Assembly (NCBI RefSeq): GCF_004151105.1
Contig: NZ_PHRF01000095.1
Span: 62,001-126,000 of the forward strand
Direction: 5' to 3'
DNA length: 64,000 nucleotides
Source of the DNA: Streptomyces sp. L-9-10
GTDB taxonomy: Bacteria; Actinomycetota; Actinomycetes; Streptomycetales; Streptomycetaceae
In this document: positions 40,629 through 50,700 of the stretch, in pieces
Layout: the number at the start of each line of letters is the position of its first letter
Position numbering within the stretch: position 1 is the first letter of the stretch
Notes under the pieces: generated by a model
The model's input: the letters and a program-made list of their open reading frames with translations, nothing else
What the model was told of the DNA's origin: nothing
The model's database searches: none
Made by a program: the position numbers and the translations under genes

Positions 40629-43022
40629 GTGACCATCGCGCCAGCCGATCCGGCTTCAGGCATCACCGAGGCCGCCGCGCGGGCGGCCGACGGCCCCGGG
40701 ACCGCGCTGCTGCGGACCCTGACGGACCTGACCGCCGATCTGCCCGACACCGACCCCGGAAGAGTCGCCGCCGCCGCGCTGCGCGGCCGTAACGCCCGGT
40801 CGGACGAGGCCGAGCTGCGCGCGCTCGCCACCGAGGCGGCGGCGGGGCTCATCTCGGAGGACCCCGCCTACTCCCGGCTCGCGGCGAGGCTGCTGACCCG
40901 CACCATCGCCGACGAGGCCGCGGGCCAGGGCGCCGTGGCGTTCTCCGCGTCCGTCGCCACCGGCCACCGCGAGGGCCTGATCGCGGACCGTACGGCCTCC
41001 TTCGTCACGCTCCACGCCGACGTCCTCGACGCGCTCATCGACCAGCACGCCGACGACCGCTTCGGCTACTTCGGGCTGCGGACCCTCTACAGCCGCTATC
41101 TGCTCCGCCACCCGATCACCCGCCAGGTCATCGAGACCCCGCAGCACTTCATGCTGCGCGTGGCCGCCGGACTGGCCGAGGACGAGAGCGCCCGCGCGCT
41201 CGACGAGGTCGCCGCGCTCTACCGGCTGATGAGCCGGCTGGACTACCTCCCCTCCTCCCCCACCCTCTTCAACTCCGGTACGCGCCACCCGCAGATGTCC
41301 TCCTGCTATCTGCTGGACTCCCCGCTGGACGAGCTGGACTCGATCTACGACCGGTACCACCAGGTGGCGCGGCTCTCCAAGCACGCGGGCGGCATCGGGC
41401 TCTCGTACTCCCGTATCCGCTCGCGCGGTTCGCTGATCCGGGGCACCAACGGGCACTCCAACGGCATCGTCCCGTTCCTGCGCACCCTCGACTCCTCGGT
41501 CGCGGCCGTCAACCAGGGCGGCCGGCGCAAGGGCGCCGCCTGCGTCTACCTGGAGACCTGGCACGCGGACCTGGAGGAGTTCCTGGAGCTGCGCGACAAC
41601 ACCGGCGAGGACGCCCGCCGTACGCACAACCTGAACCTCGCGCACTGGATCCCGGACGAGTTCATGCGCCGGGTCGAGTCGGACGGCGACTGGTCCCTCT
41701 TCTCCCCCGCCGACGTGCCGGAACTGGTCGACCTGTGGGGCGACGCGTTCGACACGCGGTACCGCGAGGCGGAGGCCGCGGGACTGGCGCGCAGGACCGT
41801 CCCGGCCCGGGAGCTGTACGGCCGGATGATGCGTACCCTCGCCCAGACCGGCAACGGCTGGATGACCTTCAAGGACGCCTCGAACCGTACGGCGAACCAG
41901 ACCGCCGAGCCCGGCCGCGTCGTCCACTCGTCCAATCTCTGCACGGAGATCCTGGAGGTGACGGACGACGGGGAGACGGCCGTCTGCAACCTCGGCTCCA
42001 TCAACCTCGGTGCGTTCGTGCTGGAGTCGGGGGACATCGACTGGGAGCGGCTGGACGAGACGGTCCGTACGGCCGTGACCTTCCTCGACCGGGTCGTGGA
42101 CATCAACTTCTACCCGACCGAGCAGGCCGGCAACTCCAACGCGAAGTGGCGCCCGGTGGGCCTGGGCGCGATGGGCCTCCAGGACGTCTTCTTCAAGAAG
42201 CGGCTGCCCTTCGACTCCGCCGAGGCCGCCGCCCTCTCCACGAAGATCGCCGAGCGGATCATGCTCGCCGCGTACGAGGCGTCCTGCGCGCTCGCCGAGC
42301 GCGACGGCCCGCTCCCCGCCTGGTCCGAGACGCGCGCCGCGCGTGGGGTGCTGCACCCCGACCACTACGACGTGGAGCTGAACTGGCCTGAGCGCTGGGA
42401 CGCGCTGCGCGCCCGGATCGCCACGACCGGCATGCGGAACTCGCTGCTCCTCGCCATCGCCCCGACGGCGACGATCGCCTCGATCGCGGGCGTGTACGAG
42501 TGCATCGAGCCGCAGGTCTCCAACCTCTTCAAGCGCGAGACGCTCTCCGGCGAGTTCCTCCAGGTCAACTCGTACCTGGTGGACGAACTGAAGCGGCTCG
42601 GCGTCTGGGACGCGCAGACGCGCGAGGCGCTGCGCGAGTCGAGCGGCTCGGTGGCGGGCTTCACCTGGATCCCGGCGGAGGTGCGCGAGCTGTTCCGCAC
42701 GGCGTGGGAGATCCCGCAGCGCGGCCTGATCGACATGGCGGCGGCCCGTACGCCGTTCCTCGACCAGAGCCAGTCGCTGAACCTGTTCCTGGAGACGCCG
42801 ACCATCGGGAAGCTCAGCTCGATGTACGCGTACGCCTGGAAGAAGGGCCTGAAGACCACGTACTACCTGCGCTCGCGCCCGGCGACGCGTATCGCGCGGG
42901 CGGCAGGGGGGTCGTCGGCGGCCCGGCCGGCGCCCGTGCCCGTACCCGCGCAGATGACGCCCGACGAGGACGCCATCGCCTGTTCCCTGGAAAACCCCGA
43001 GTCCTGCGAGGCCTGCCAGTAA
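40629..43022 (+). CDS. nrdA: Ribonucleoside-diphosphate reductase, alpha subunit (class Ia)
   Basis: 797 residues from GTG 40629 after GAGGGAG. Reduces ribonucleoside diphosphates to deoxy forms. The redox and radical cysteines are visible: HPQMSSCYLLDSP, HSSNLCTEILEV with the N-x-C-x-E active site, and ETAVCNLGSINLG. The C-terminal shuttle pair is ESCEACQ. An N-terminal ATP-cone-like region (residues 1-130) precedes the R1 barrel, and the Tyr radical path lies near the C terminus (TTYYLRSRP). Its stop overlaps nrdB (TAATG). Controlled by the upstream B12 riboswitch. Confidence 0.95.
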   Translation: MTIAPADPASGITEAAARAADGPGTALLRTLTDLTADLPDTDPGRVAAAALRGRNARSDEAELRALATEAAAGLISEDPAYSRLAARLLTRTIADEAAGQGAVAFSASVATGHREGLIADRTASFVTLHADVLDALIDQHADDRFGYFGLRTLYSRYLLRHPITRQVIETPQHFMLRVAAGLAEDESARALDEVAALYRLMSRLDYLPSSPTLFNSGTRHPQMSSCYLLDSPLDELDSIYDRYHQVARLSKHAGGIGLSYSRIRSRGSLIRGTNGHSNGIVPFLRTLDSSVAAVNQGGRRKGAACVYLETWHADLEEFLELRDNTGEDARRTHNLNLAHWIPDEFMRRVESDGDWSLFSPADVPELVDLWGDAFDTRYREAEAAGLARRTVPARELYGRMMRTLAQTGNGWMTFKDASNRTANQTAEPGRVVHSSNLCTEILEVTDDGETAVCNLGSINLGAFVLESGDIDWERLDETVRTAVTFLDRVVDINFYPTEQAGNSNAKWRPVGLGAMGLQDVFFKKRLPFDSAEAAALSTKIAERIMLAAYEASCALAERDGPLPAWSETRAARGVLHPDHYDVELNWPERWDALRARIATTGMRNSLLLAIAPTATIASIAGVYECIEPQVSNLFKRETLSGEFLQVNSYLVDELKRLGVWDAQTREALRESSGSVAGFTWIPAEVRELFRTAWEIPQRGLIDMAAARTPFLDQSQSLNLFLETPTIGKLSSMYAYAWKKGLKTTYYLRSRPATRIARAAGGSSAARPAPVPVPAQMTPDEDAIACSLENPESCEACQ

Positions 43023-44035
43023 TGACCACTTCGGAAAAGAACCTGCTGGACCCGGGCTTCGAGCTGACACTGCGGCCCATGCGCTACCCGGACTTCTACG
43101 AGCGCTACCGCGACGCGATCAAGAACACCTGGACGGTGGAGGAGGTCGACCTGCACTCCGACGTCGCCGACCTCGCCAAGCTCTCCCCCGGCGAGCAGCA
43201 CATGATCGGGCGGCTGGTCGCGTTCTTCGCGACGGGCGACTCGATCGTGTCGAACAACCTGGTGCTGACGCTGTACAAGCACATCAACTCCCCCGAGGCG
43301 CGGCTCTATCTCTCCCGCCAGCTCTTCGAGGAGGCCGTGCACGTCCAGTTCTATCTGACGCTGCTGGACACGTATCTGCCCGATCCGGAGGACCGCGCGG
43401 CGGCCTTCGACGCGGTGGAGGAGATCCCGTCGATCCGCGAGAAGGCTCAGTTCTGCTTCAAGTGGATGGACTCAGTCGAGACGATCGACCGCCTGGAGTC
43501 GAAGGCGGACCGCCGGCGCTTCCTGCTGAACCTGATCTGCTTCGCGGCCTGTATCGAGGGGCTGTTCTTCTACGGCGCGTTCGCGTACGTCTACTGGTTC
43601 CGCTCGCGCGGCCTGCTGCACGGCCTGGCCACCGGCACCAACTGGGTGTTCCGTGACGAGACGATGCACATGAACTTCGCGTTCGAGGTCGTGGACACGG
43701 TCCGCAAGGAGGAGCCCGACCTCTTCGACGACGCGCTGGAGCGGCAGGTCACGGACATGCTGAAGGAAGCGGTCGAGGCGGAGCTGCAATTCGGCCGGGA
43801 CCTGTGCGGCGACGGCCTGCCGGGCATGAACACCGAGTCGATGCGCGAGTACCTGGAGTGCGTCGCGGACCAGCGCCTCCAGCGGCTGGGCTTCCCGACG
43901 GTCTACGGCTCGCAGAATCCGTTCTCCTTCATGGAGCTCCAGGGCGTCCAGGAGCTGACGAACTTCTTCGAGCGCCGCCCGTCGGCGTACCAGGTCGCGG
44001 TCGAGGGCACGGTCGGCTTCGACGACGACTTCTAG
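43022..44035 (+). CDS. nrdB: Ribonucleoside-diphosphate reductase, beta subunit (class Ia)
   Basis: 337 residues; ATG overlaps the nrdA stop by one base. Ferritin-like diiron protein. LFEEAVHVQFYLTLLD gives the E-x2-H-x3-Y arrangement of iron ligands and radical tyrosine, and FRDETMHMNFAFEVVDTV gives the second E-x2-H pair. The presence of Tyr at the radical position argues for a tyrosyl-radical enzyme rather than a Tyr-less variant. The C-terminal end (VEGTVGFDDDF) is the acidic tail that docks on NrdA. The gene end overlaps the convergent ATPase gene by four bases. Confidence 0.95.
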   Translation: MTTSEKNLLDPGFELTLRPMRYPDFYERYRDAIKNTWTVEEVDLHSDVADLAKLSPGEQHMIGRLVAFFATGDSIVSNNLVLTLYKHINSPEARLYLSRQLFEEAVHVQFYLTLLDTYLPDPEDRAAAFDAVEEIPSIREKAQFCFKWMDSVETIDRLESKADRRRFLLNLICFAACIEGLFFYGAFAYVYWFRSRGLLHGLATGTNWVFRDETMHMNFAFEVVDTVRKEEPDLFDDALERQVTDMLKEAVEAELQFGRDLCGDGLPGMNTESMREYLECVADQRLQRLGFPTVYGSQNPFSFMELQGVQELTNFFERRPSAYQVAVEGTVGFDDDF

Positions 44036-44547
44036 GCCCGCGCGTCCAGGCGCTGGTAATCCACCTCGGCCCAGACGGTCTTGGTGGTGTACGCATCACG
44101 CACGCTCCACCCCCACCGGTCGGCGTACGCGGCGACGAGCAGCAGCCCGCGCCCGTTGGTCACGTCCGGTGGGGGCGGCGGCGTCAGCCCCGGAACCCGG
44201 GGAAGCCGGTCGGGCCGGGTATCGAGGACCTCGACCCGCACGACGACCGCCGAGAGCGCCAGCCGCACCTCGAAGTCCCGCCCGGGGGTACGGCCATGGG
44301 TGACGGCGTTCGCGGCCAGCTCCGCGACGACGGCGACGACCACGGCGCCGGTGGCCGTCGCTCGCGGAATCCCCCACTCCTCCAACTGCTGCGCGGCGAG
44401 CAACCGCGCGAGCCGCGCGCCGCGATGGCTGGAACTGAGCCTGATCCGAGACGGCGGATACAGGGGCGAAAGCGGCGGAGGAGCGGCGAGCTGGGCGGGG
44501 GCGGTCGGCTCCGTCGGGGCGACAAGGGAGGCAATTTCCGACTTCAT
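44032..44547 (-). CDS. RsbW-like ATP-binding regulatory protein
   Basis: 171 residues from ATG 44547 (MKSEIASLVAPTEPTAPAQL). HATPase_c/GHKL fold with N-box VVVAVVAELAANAVTHGRTP, VRVEVLDTRPDRLPRV as G1-like and NGRGLLLVAAYADRWGWSV as G2. Such short proteins are anti-sigma-like ATPases very abundant in Streptomyces. It is divergent from an XRE regulator followed by a DUF397 gene, the ATPase/XRE/DUF397 trio seen in WhiJ- and AbaA-type loci. The first 35 residues are Pro/Ala-rich and disordered. Confidence 0.85.
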   Translation of the reverse strand: MKSEIASLVAPTEPTAPAQLAAPPPLSPLYPPSRIRLSSSHRGARLARLLAAQQLEEWGIPRATATGAVVVAVVAELAANAVTHGRTPGRDFEVRLALSAVVVRVEVLDTRPDRLPRVPGLTPPPPPDVTNGRGLLLVAAYADRWGWSVRDAYTTKTVWAEVDYQRLDARA

Positions 44548-44717
44548 AGGGTAACCGTCCCGTCACGCGGCTAGCGTGACCAGGGCGGACGGGCGTACCT
44601 GTACGGCGTGTACGACCAGGTTGCGTTTCTGTACGGGTCACGGGCAGTGACCGGTGCTCCGCCGCGCGTGTTTACACGTGAACCACATTCGCACATCGGC
44701 GCATTGGGGTGTGAGGC

Positions 44718-45557
44718 ATGGGAACCAGCCGTCAGAAGAAGCAGCGGGCACAGGACGACGACCGGCCGGGCGTCTGGGTGGCGTACGGAAAGCTGGTCAA
44801 GCTCTGGCGTAACAAGTCCGGCCTGACACAGCAGGAACTCGCGGAGGCTGTGGGTTACTCATGCGACCAGCTCGCCTCGATCGAGCAGGGCCGGAGGCCG
44901 GCGAAGTCGGCGTTCACGGACGCGGCGGAGGTGGTTTTGAAGGCGGGCGGGACGCTGGCGGTGCTCCAGGACGACGTGGATCTGGCGAAACTTCCGGCGT
45001 TCTTCCAGGACTTCGCGCTGATCGAGACGGAGGCGGTCAGTCGGTTCTCGTCCGATCCACTGCTGATCCCGGGACTGCTCCAGACCGAGGACTACGCACG
45101 GGCGCTGTTCTCGGAGCACTGCCCGCCACTCAGCGACGAGATCATCGAGCAGCATGTGGAAGCCAGGCTCAGCCGACAGAAACTGCTGACGCGGACACCC
45201 ATGGTGGAGACGTGCTTCATCGTCGGTGAGGCGGCCCTGACCAGCACGGTGGGTGACGACGATGTGATGAAGGCACAGCTTCAACACTTGCTGAAGCAAG
45301 GGCCGATGCGCAATGTCGAAATCCAGGTCATGCCTTCAGATCGCAGCTTCCACCCGGGACTCAGCGGACCTATGGTCATTGTGGAGACCCTGGAACACCG
45401 CCGGGTCGGATACATCGAGTCCCAGGGGGTGGGATTGGTGGTCACCGACGCAGCGACCGTCAGCGCCTTCGGCTTGCGCTATGGCAAGCTGCGCACGCAG
45501 GCACTGAATGTGGCGGAGTCTGCAGATCTGATCAAGCGCGTGGCAGGAGAAACATGA
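44718..45557 (+). CDS. XRE-family regulator with DUF5753 domain
   Basis: 279 residues from ATG 44718. HTH_31-type domain at residues 20-75 (LVKLWRNKSGLTQQELAEAV, YSCDQLASIEQGRRPAKSAF). The remainder is DUF5753 (PAFFQDFALIETEAVSRFSS, PLLIPGLLQTEDYARALFSE, VEARLSRQKLLTRTPMVETC, VEIQVMPSDRSFHPGLSG), a domain thought to bind a ligand or partner protein. It belongs to the WhiJ-like class that acts with DUF397 proteins. The stop overlaps the next gene (ATGA). Confidence 0.92.
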   Translation: MGTSRQKKQRAQDDDRPGVWVAYGKLVKLWRNKSGLTQQELAEAVGYSCDQLASIEQGRRPAKSAFTDAAEVVLKAGGTLAVLQDDVDLAKLPAFFQDFALIETEAVSRFSSDPLLIPGLLQTEDYARALFSEHCPPLSDEIIEQHVEARLSRQKLLTRTPMVETCFIVGEAALTSTVGDDDVMKAQLQHLLKQGPMRNVEIQVMPSDRSFHPGLSGPMVIVETLEHRRVGYIESQGVGLVVTDAATVSAFGLRYGKLRTQALNVAESADLIKRVAGET

Positions 45558-45829
45558 GCACTGAGCAGGTTGACGTCCGCCTCGCCCAACTGACGTGGTT
45601 CAAGAGCAGCTACAGCGGCCCGGAGGGCGGGGACTGCGTAGAAGTGGCCTGGTTCAAGAGCAGCTACAGCAATTCAGCTGGCGGAGACTGCGTAGAGGTA
45701 GCCGTCGCCCCCACCACCGTCCACATCCGCGACTCGAAGAACGCCCAGGGCCCCATACTCCACATCCCCGCCGCCCCCTGGACCGCCTTCCTCTCCTTCG
45801 CGACCATCGAGCCCCCCGTACCCGCCTGA
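45554..45829 (+). CDS. DUF397 protein with internally duplicated N-terminal half
   Basis: 91 residues. The DUF397 signature W-F/x-KSSYS-x2-GG-x-CVEVA occurs twice in a row: TWFKSSYSGPEGGDCVEVA and AWFKSSYSNSAGGDCVEVA; only the second is followed by the normal second half (VHIRDSKNAQGPILHIPAAP, WTAFLSF). Ordinary members have a single copy in about 60-70 residues. DUF397 proteins work with adjacent XRE/DUF5753 regulators, apparently as antagonists or partners. Translation is coupled to the upstream regulator. Confidence 0.9.
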   Translation: MSTEQVDVRLAQLTWFKSSYSGPEGGDCVEVAWFKSSYSNSAGGDCVEVAVAPTTVHIRDSKNAQGPILHIPAAPWTAFLSFATIEPPVPA

Positions 45830-45830
45830 G

Positions 45831-47396
45831 TCAGACAAGGAACTCGGCGAGCGGGAAGGAGCGATGGCGACGCGGCGGAACAAGGTAGTTCTGCCGGTGG
45901 GTCGTCTGGAGGACCGAGTTGATGCCGGCGTGGGGGCTGCGCGGTTCGACAGGCAGTGTCCTGTCGGGGTAGTGGCCGTCCATCGAGAGCCGAACGAGAT
46001 TGAAGATCGCGATCGTCGGCTGGAACTGAATGAAGTGCAACCCGGCCGCCGGTGTCTTGCTGTAGTGGTCCGCCGCCGGATCGGATGTGTAGTGGAAGGG
46101 ATTGTCCAGCGTGTCGAAATCGCCGCGCACGGGGATGGTCGTCCCCGTGGGATATGCCTTCCCGTAGTTGCTGGTCGTCGGCGATGTGGTGCTGTCCACC
46201 TCCGACATGCTTCCCGTGTGGCCGTAGGAGTGGTACCGCCGGACCCCTTGCGCCACTTCGGCCTCGCTTTGGCCTGGCGGCTGGAGGGCAAGCGTGCCCG
46301 GCGCGGGCGCGGGCGAGAGGCCGGGGTGGAGCATCGCCCCGACGCGGTCCTCGTACTGGGGGAAGTTCTGTTCGTACCAGGTCACCAGATCTTGAAACAG
46401 ATGCGAGAGATGCATGGTGGTCCCCTGTTTGAAGTAACCATTGGGCCACTGGTCGGTGAGGCCGGGCAGGGTCTCCAGATTGGCGATGACGCCGGGCCCC
46501 ATATTCGAATCCAGCGTGGTGGCGAAGCCGAGGAATCCCTGCGCCTGTCGGGGAATCGACTGCGCACCGGGGATATCGGCCGCCAGTGCCAGCTTGCTCG
46601 GCAGACCCTGTTGCCCGTAGAAACCGCCCCCGGAAAAGCCCCGGCGGATACTCGTCACCTTGAACAGGCCGCCCGCCCGGTTGCCTCCGTGCCCGAAGAG
46701 GACGTCCATGGCTGCCGCGATATTGGCGAGCGAGTCACTGCGGAGTAGCACGGCCACGTCATTCTGTTCCAGGCGGACCGGCCCGAAGCCAGGCGGGGGC
46801 TCGTCGCTGGGAAACGTCCTGGCCTCCTGCAACGCGTATACGGTCTGCCCCTCCTTCTTGGAGGTCTTCGCGTCAACCGGCAGATACGCCGGGTAGCGTG
46901 TTCCCGCTTTGAAGTAGCCCGACGTCTTGCCCAGGGTCGGGATGTAGTGGTGGAAGTAGGGAAGTCCCCAGGCCACCGTGGTGCCCACTCCTGTGGGAGT
47001 GGACGGAAATCGGCGTTCCAGCTCCAGGAGGGCGGACTCCAGGTGATGCCGCGCCTCCTGCAACGCCTTGGCATTCGCCGGAACATTCAGCCTCGCGGTA
47101 ATGACGTGATCGTGCAGGGCCGGCACCCGGACCGCGATCTTGCCCTTGCTGCTCTGCACACCCGAGCCATCGACCATGACCACCTGCTCGTTCTGCAGGA
47201 TGTACTGCTCCTGGATGGGCCGACTGTCGGCGACAGCGGGCCGGTCCGGTGGTTCGACCATGGTGTCGATCGCCTTGTAGATGCCGGCTGACGCCAGAGC
47301 GGCACCGAGGGTGCCCGCTGTTCCTTGGAGAAGGCGTCGCCTGTTCACGTTCCCGCGTGGTCGTCCCGCACGATCATTTTCGTTGCCATCTGTCAT
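45831..47396 (-). CDS. Tat-exported protein of uncertain family (Dyp-like appearance)
   Basis: 521 residues from ATG 47396, with a GAAGGA site 11 bases upstream. Twin-arginine signal: NVNRRRLLQGTAGTLGAALA. The mature part contains VRVPALHDHVITARLNVPAN, TTVAWGLPYFHHYIPTLG, GFGPVRLEQNDVAVLLRSDS, FSGGGFYGQQGLPSKLAL and QGFLGFATTLDSNMGPGVIA. The layout and the GFLGFATT box recall Dyp-type peroxidase relatives exported by Tat, but the haem-pocket G-x2-DG motif is not present, so peroxidase activity is doubtful. Expected outside the membrane or in the wall. It is divergent from the Rhs toxin gene. Confidence 0.6.
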   Translation of the reverse strand: MTDGNENDRAGRPRGNVNRRRLLQGTAGTLGAALASAGIYKAIDTMVEPPDRPAVADSRPIQEQYILQNEQVVMVDGSGVQSSKGKIAVRVPALHDHVITARLNVPANAKALQEARHHLESALLELERRFPSTPTGVGTTVAWGLPYFHHYIPTLGKTSGYFKAGTRYPAYLPVDAKTSKKEGQTVYALQEARTFPSDEPPPGFGPVRLEQNDVAVLLRSDSLANIAAAMDVLFGHGGNRAGGLFKVTSIRRGFSGGGFYGQQGLPSKLALAADIPGAQSIPRQAQGFLGFATTLDSNMGPGVIANLETLPGLTDQWPNGYFKQGTTMHLSHLFQDLVTWYEQNFPQYEDRVGAMLHPGLSPAPAPGTLALQPPGQSEAEVAQGVRRYHSYGHTGSMSEVDSTTSPTTSNYGKAYPTGTTIPVRGDFDTLDNPFHYTSDPAADHYSKTPAAGLHFIQFQPTIAIFNLVRLSMDGHYPDRTLPVEPRSPHAGINSVLQTTHRQNYLVPPRRHRSFPLAEFLV

Positions 47397-47767
47397 GGAA
47401 ACGTATTCCTTCACTGTGGAGTAGATGTCCGCCATCACTCGACGTCGAAGGGCTGGCATGCTCGAATGACCGCGATTGAGGCAGGGGATTGAAAGAGAAG
47501 GTGAAGACCAGTGAGGGCGCCGTCGTTGAGGAACGTCACCCGATTTTCTGCTCGCGATGCGGACTGGTTGCCATCGTCATCACCCTCGATGTCGCGATAT
47601 AACCACACGCGGCATGGCCCATTGAAGCCAACACGCGGCCTGCGGCATTGAAGCCGGCATCAATCTGGTGCGGTGGTCTTCCCGTCGTCCGCTGGTCAGC
47701 TCCGCTGCCCCATGACATGCTGACTGGTCTTTCTGTAGACGCGCTCAACAACGGGGGCTGTTGCGTC
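47397..47767. other. Divergent promoter region, Tat protein / Rhs gene
   Basis: 371 bases without a convincing gene; lower GC than the flanks. It includes a repeated gcggc(ct)gcggcattgaagcc-like pair near 47612-47656 (two copies of cattgaagcc, 30 bases apart). Promoters for both divergent genes must lie here, but no clear box can be assigned. Confidence 0.4.
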
Positions 47768-50700
47768 ATGGGTTACACCATTCCTGAAGGTGTCGACACG
47801 ATGCTCGATGTGGTCGGTGTCGGCTGGCCGAATGTCGACGAGGACGCGTACCGCGATATGGCGGACTCGCTGCGGGAGTTCGCGGATGACGCGGACGACG
47901 ACGGACATGCCGCCCATCAGCACATCCAGCGGTTGCTCTCCAGCGGACAGAGCGAGTCGCTGACTGCTTTGGACACGCACTGGTCCAAAGTGCAGGGCAA
48001 GCACAAGGACTTGGCGTCGGCCGCCCGAATAGTCGCGGGTGCGCTGGACCGGGTGGCGGACATCATCGTGGCTCGGAAAGTGGCGGCGGTGGCCGAGCTC
48101 GCCGATCTGTGCGCGACGGTGGGAATCACCCTGGCGTTCGCGCCGGTGACCGCCGGTCTGTCGACGCTGCTGGCCGGGGCTAAGATCGCGGCGACCCGTA
48201 TCGCCTTCAAACGGATCCTGAAGGAGATGGCGGAGGCGGCCGTGGCGGAGATCGTCGCCACGCTCACGGAGCCGGCGGTCGCCGCGATCGAGAACGTGGT
48301 GGCGGACCTGGCGATCCAGACCGCGCTGAACGTCACCGGTGTACAGGACGGTTACCACACCGGTCAGACCGCGCAGGCGGGCAAGGACGGGCTGCGGCTG
48401 GCCTCGGCCGACGGGGCGGGCACCGGCCCGGGCGGCGGCCCCGGCGGCGGGGGAGGCCCGCGGATCGACCACGACGCGCACGGCCAGACCGGGATGCACC
48501 TGGCCGGTGTACAGGTCACCATGCGTGACAGGACGGGCGGCAAGCTCGGCAAGGCCAGAGGCCACCATGGGCGTGCGAAGGGCAAGGACTCCCTGACCGC
48601 CGTCCTGGACACCACCATCGACGGGGTGGTGGAGAAGCTCGGCAAGGCGCTCAACGACCTCGGTGACCACCTTGGCAAGAAGCTGCCGAACGCCATCACC
48701 AGGAGCTCGAAGAACCACAAGGACACCGACGACGACATCCGCGACCGCCTCAGGAGAATCGCGTCCGACGACCGCAAGGACGAGGGCGGACCGGGCGCAC
48801 GCCGCAACGGCCCCGGACCCGGCCCCGAGCGGAAGCGGCCGACGTCGCTGCGGGAAGCCCTGGACAGGGCTCGTGAGCTGGCTGTGTCGCTGTTCAAGAG
48901 GCGGTGCAAGACGGACCCCGTGGACATCGCGAGCGGCGAGATGGTGCTCGCCCAGACGGATCTGGCACTTCCCGGGGTCCTGTGGCTGGTGCTGCGGCGC
49001 ACACACATATCCAGTTACCGCTTCGGGCGGTCCTTCGGGACCAGTTGGGCCTCCACGCTCGACGAACGCCTTGAACCGGCCGGTGCGGGCGCGGCTTGGG
49101 CACGGGAGGACGGCTCGGTCCTGGTCTATCCCGGCCTGCCGGGCGAGGAGAGCGAGGAGGTCCTGCCCCTGGAGGGTGACCGGTTGCCGCTCCGCTTCGC
49201 CGGGCGCGGTGCTGCCGGTGATGTCACCTACGAGGTCACCGACCCGCACTCGGGACTGACCCGGCGGTTCACCGGCAGCCCTTACCGGGCCGGTGGTCTC
49301 TACTGGCTGGGTGAGATCGAGGACCGTAACGGCAACGCCTTCCGGATAGGCCGCGGCGACGACGGCATACCGGCGACGGTGGTGCACGAAGGCGGTTACC
49401 GGGTGGCGGTGTCGTCGAACCCGGAGACGGGACGCGTCACCGGACTGGCTGTGGCCACCTCGGACGGCCCCGTCCACGTGGCCACCTTCGGCTACGACGC
49501 CGGGGGAAACCTGGAAGCCGTCACCAACGTCTCCGGCAGGCCCTTGCGGTTCACCTATGACGGCGAGCGGCGGGTGACCTCGTGGACCGACCGCAACGGC
49601 CACTCGTATCGGTACGTCTACGATTCCGCAGGCCGCGTGGTACAGACCGTCGGGCCGGACGGCGCGCTGTCCTCCCGCTTCTCCTACGACACGGTCAACC
49701 GCGTCACCCGCTTCACCGACTCGACCGGCGCGGTCACCGTCACCCGGCTCAACGAACTCGGCCAGGTGATCGCGGAGACGGATCCGCTCGGGAACACCGT
49801 TCTGCGGCAGTGGGACCGGTACGACAACCTGCTCTCCCGCACGGACGAGTTGGGCAACACCGCGGAATTCACCTGGGACGACCACGGCAACCTCACGTCG
49901 ATCCGGCGGCCGGACGGCAGCACGTCCTCCACGGTGTACAACGAGTTCAACCTGCCCGTGGAGGCGATCTACCCGGACGGGGCGACGTGGCGGCAGAGCT
50001 ACGACGCCCGGGGCAATCGGGTCTCGCTCACCGCCCCGGACGGTTCGGTCTCGTACTACCGGCTCGACCCGAAGGGCGCGCCGGCCGAACAGACGGACCC
50101 GACCGGCGCGACGGAGCGGCTGACCTACAACAGCGCGGGGGTCTCGCTCACGCTGACCGATCCGCTCGGACACCGCTACACCGTCCTCCGGGACGCTTTC
50201 GGCCGGCCGGTTCGCACCACCGACCCCAACGGCGCGGTCACGGCAATGGAATGGACCCCGGAGGGATGGCTCTCGCGCTGCGTCCGTCCCGACGGGACCG
50301 AGGAATCGTGGACCTGGGACGACGAGGGTAATTGCCTCTCCCACGTCGGCCCGAGAGGCGAGGTGACCCGGTTCGAATACACGCACTTCGACCTGCTCAA
50401 AGCCCGCATCGGTGCGGACGGGGCGCGATACGAGTTCGCGTACGACACCGAGCTGCGGCTCACCGAGGTCCGCAACCCTCAGGGCATGACCTGGACCTAC
50501 GCCTACGACGCCGCGGGCAATCCGGTCGCCGAAACCGACTTCGACGGCCGTACCGTCACGTACGCCTACGACGCGGCCGGGCGCCTCGTCCACCGTACGA
50601 CGCCGCTCGGCGAGCGGATCACCACCGGCTACGACCCGTGCGGGCGTGTGGTGTCCAAGGAGGTGGCCGGGCAGGTCACGCGCTACGCCTACGACGCGGG

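Noticed and set aside
45831..47396. Firm Dyp-type peroxidase assignment
   Set aside because: The family's G-x2-DG haem-pocket motif is not visible, so only a loose resemblance is claimed.
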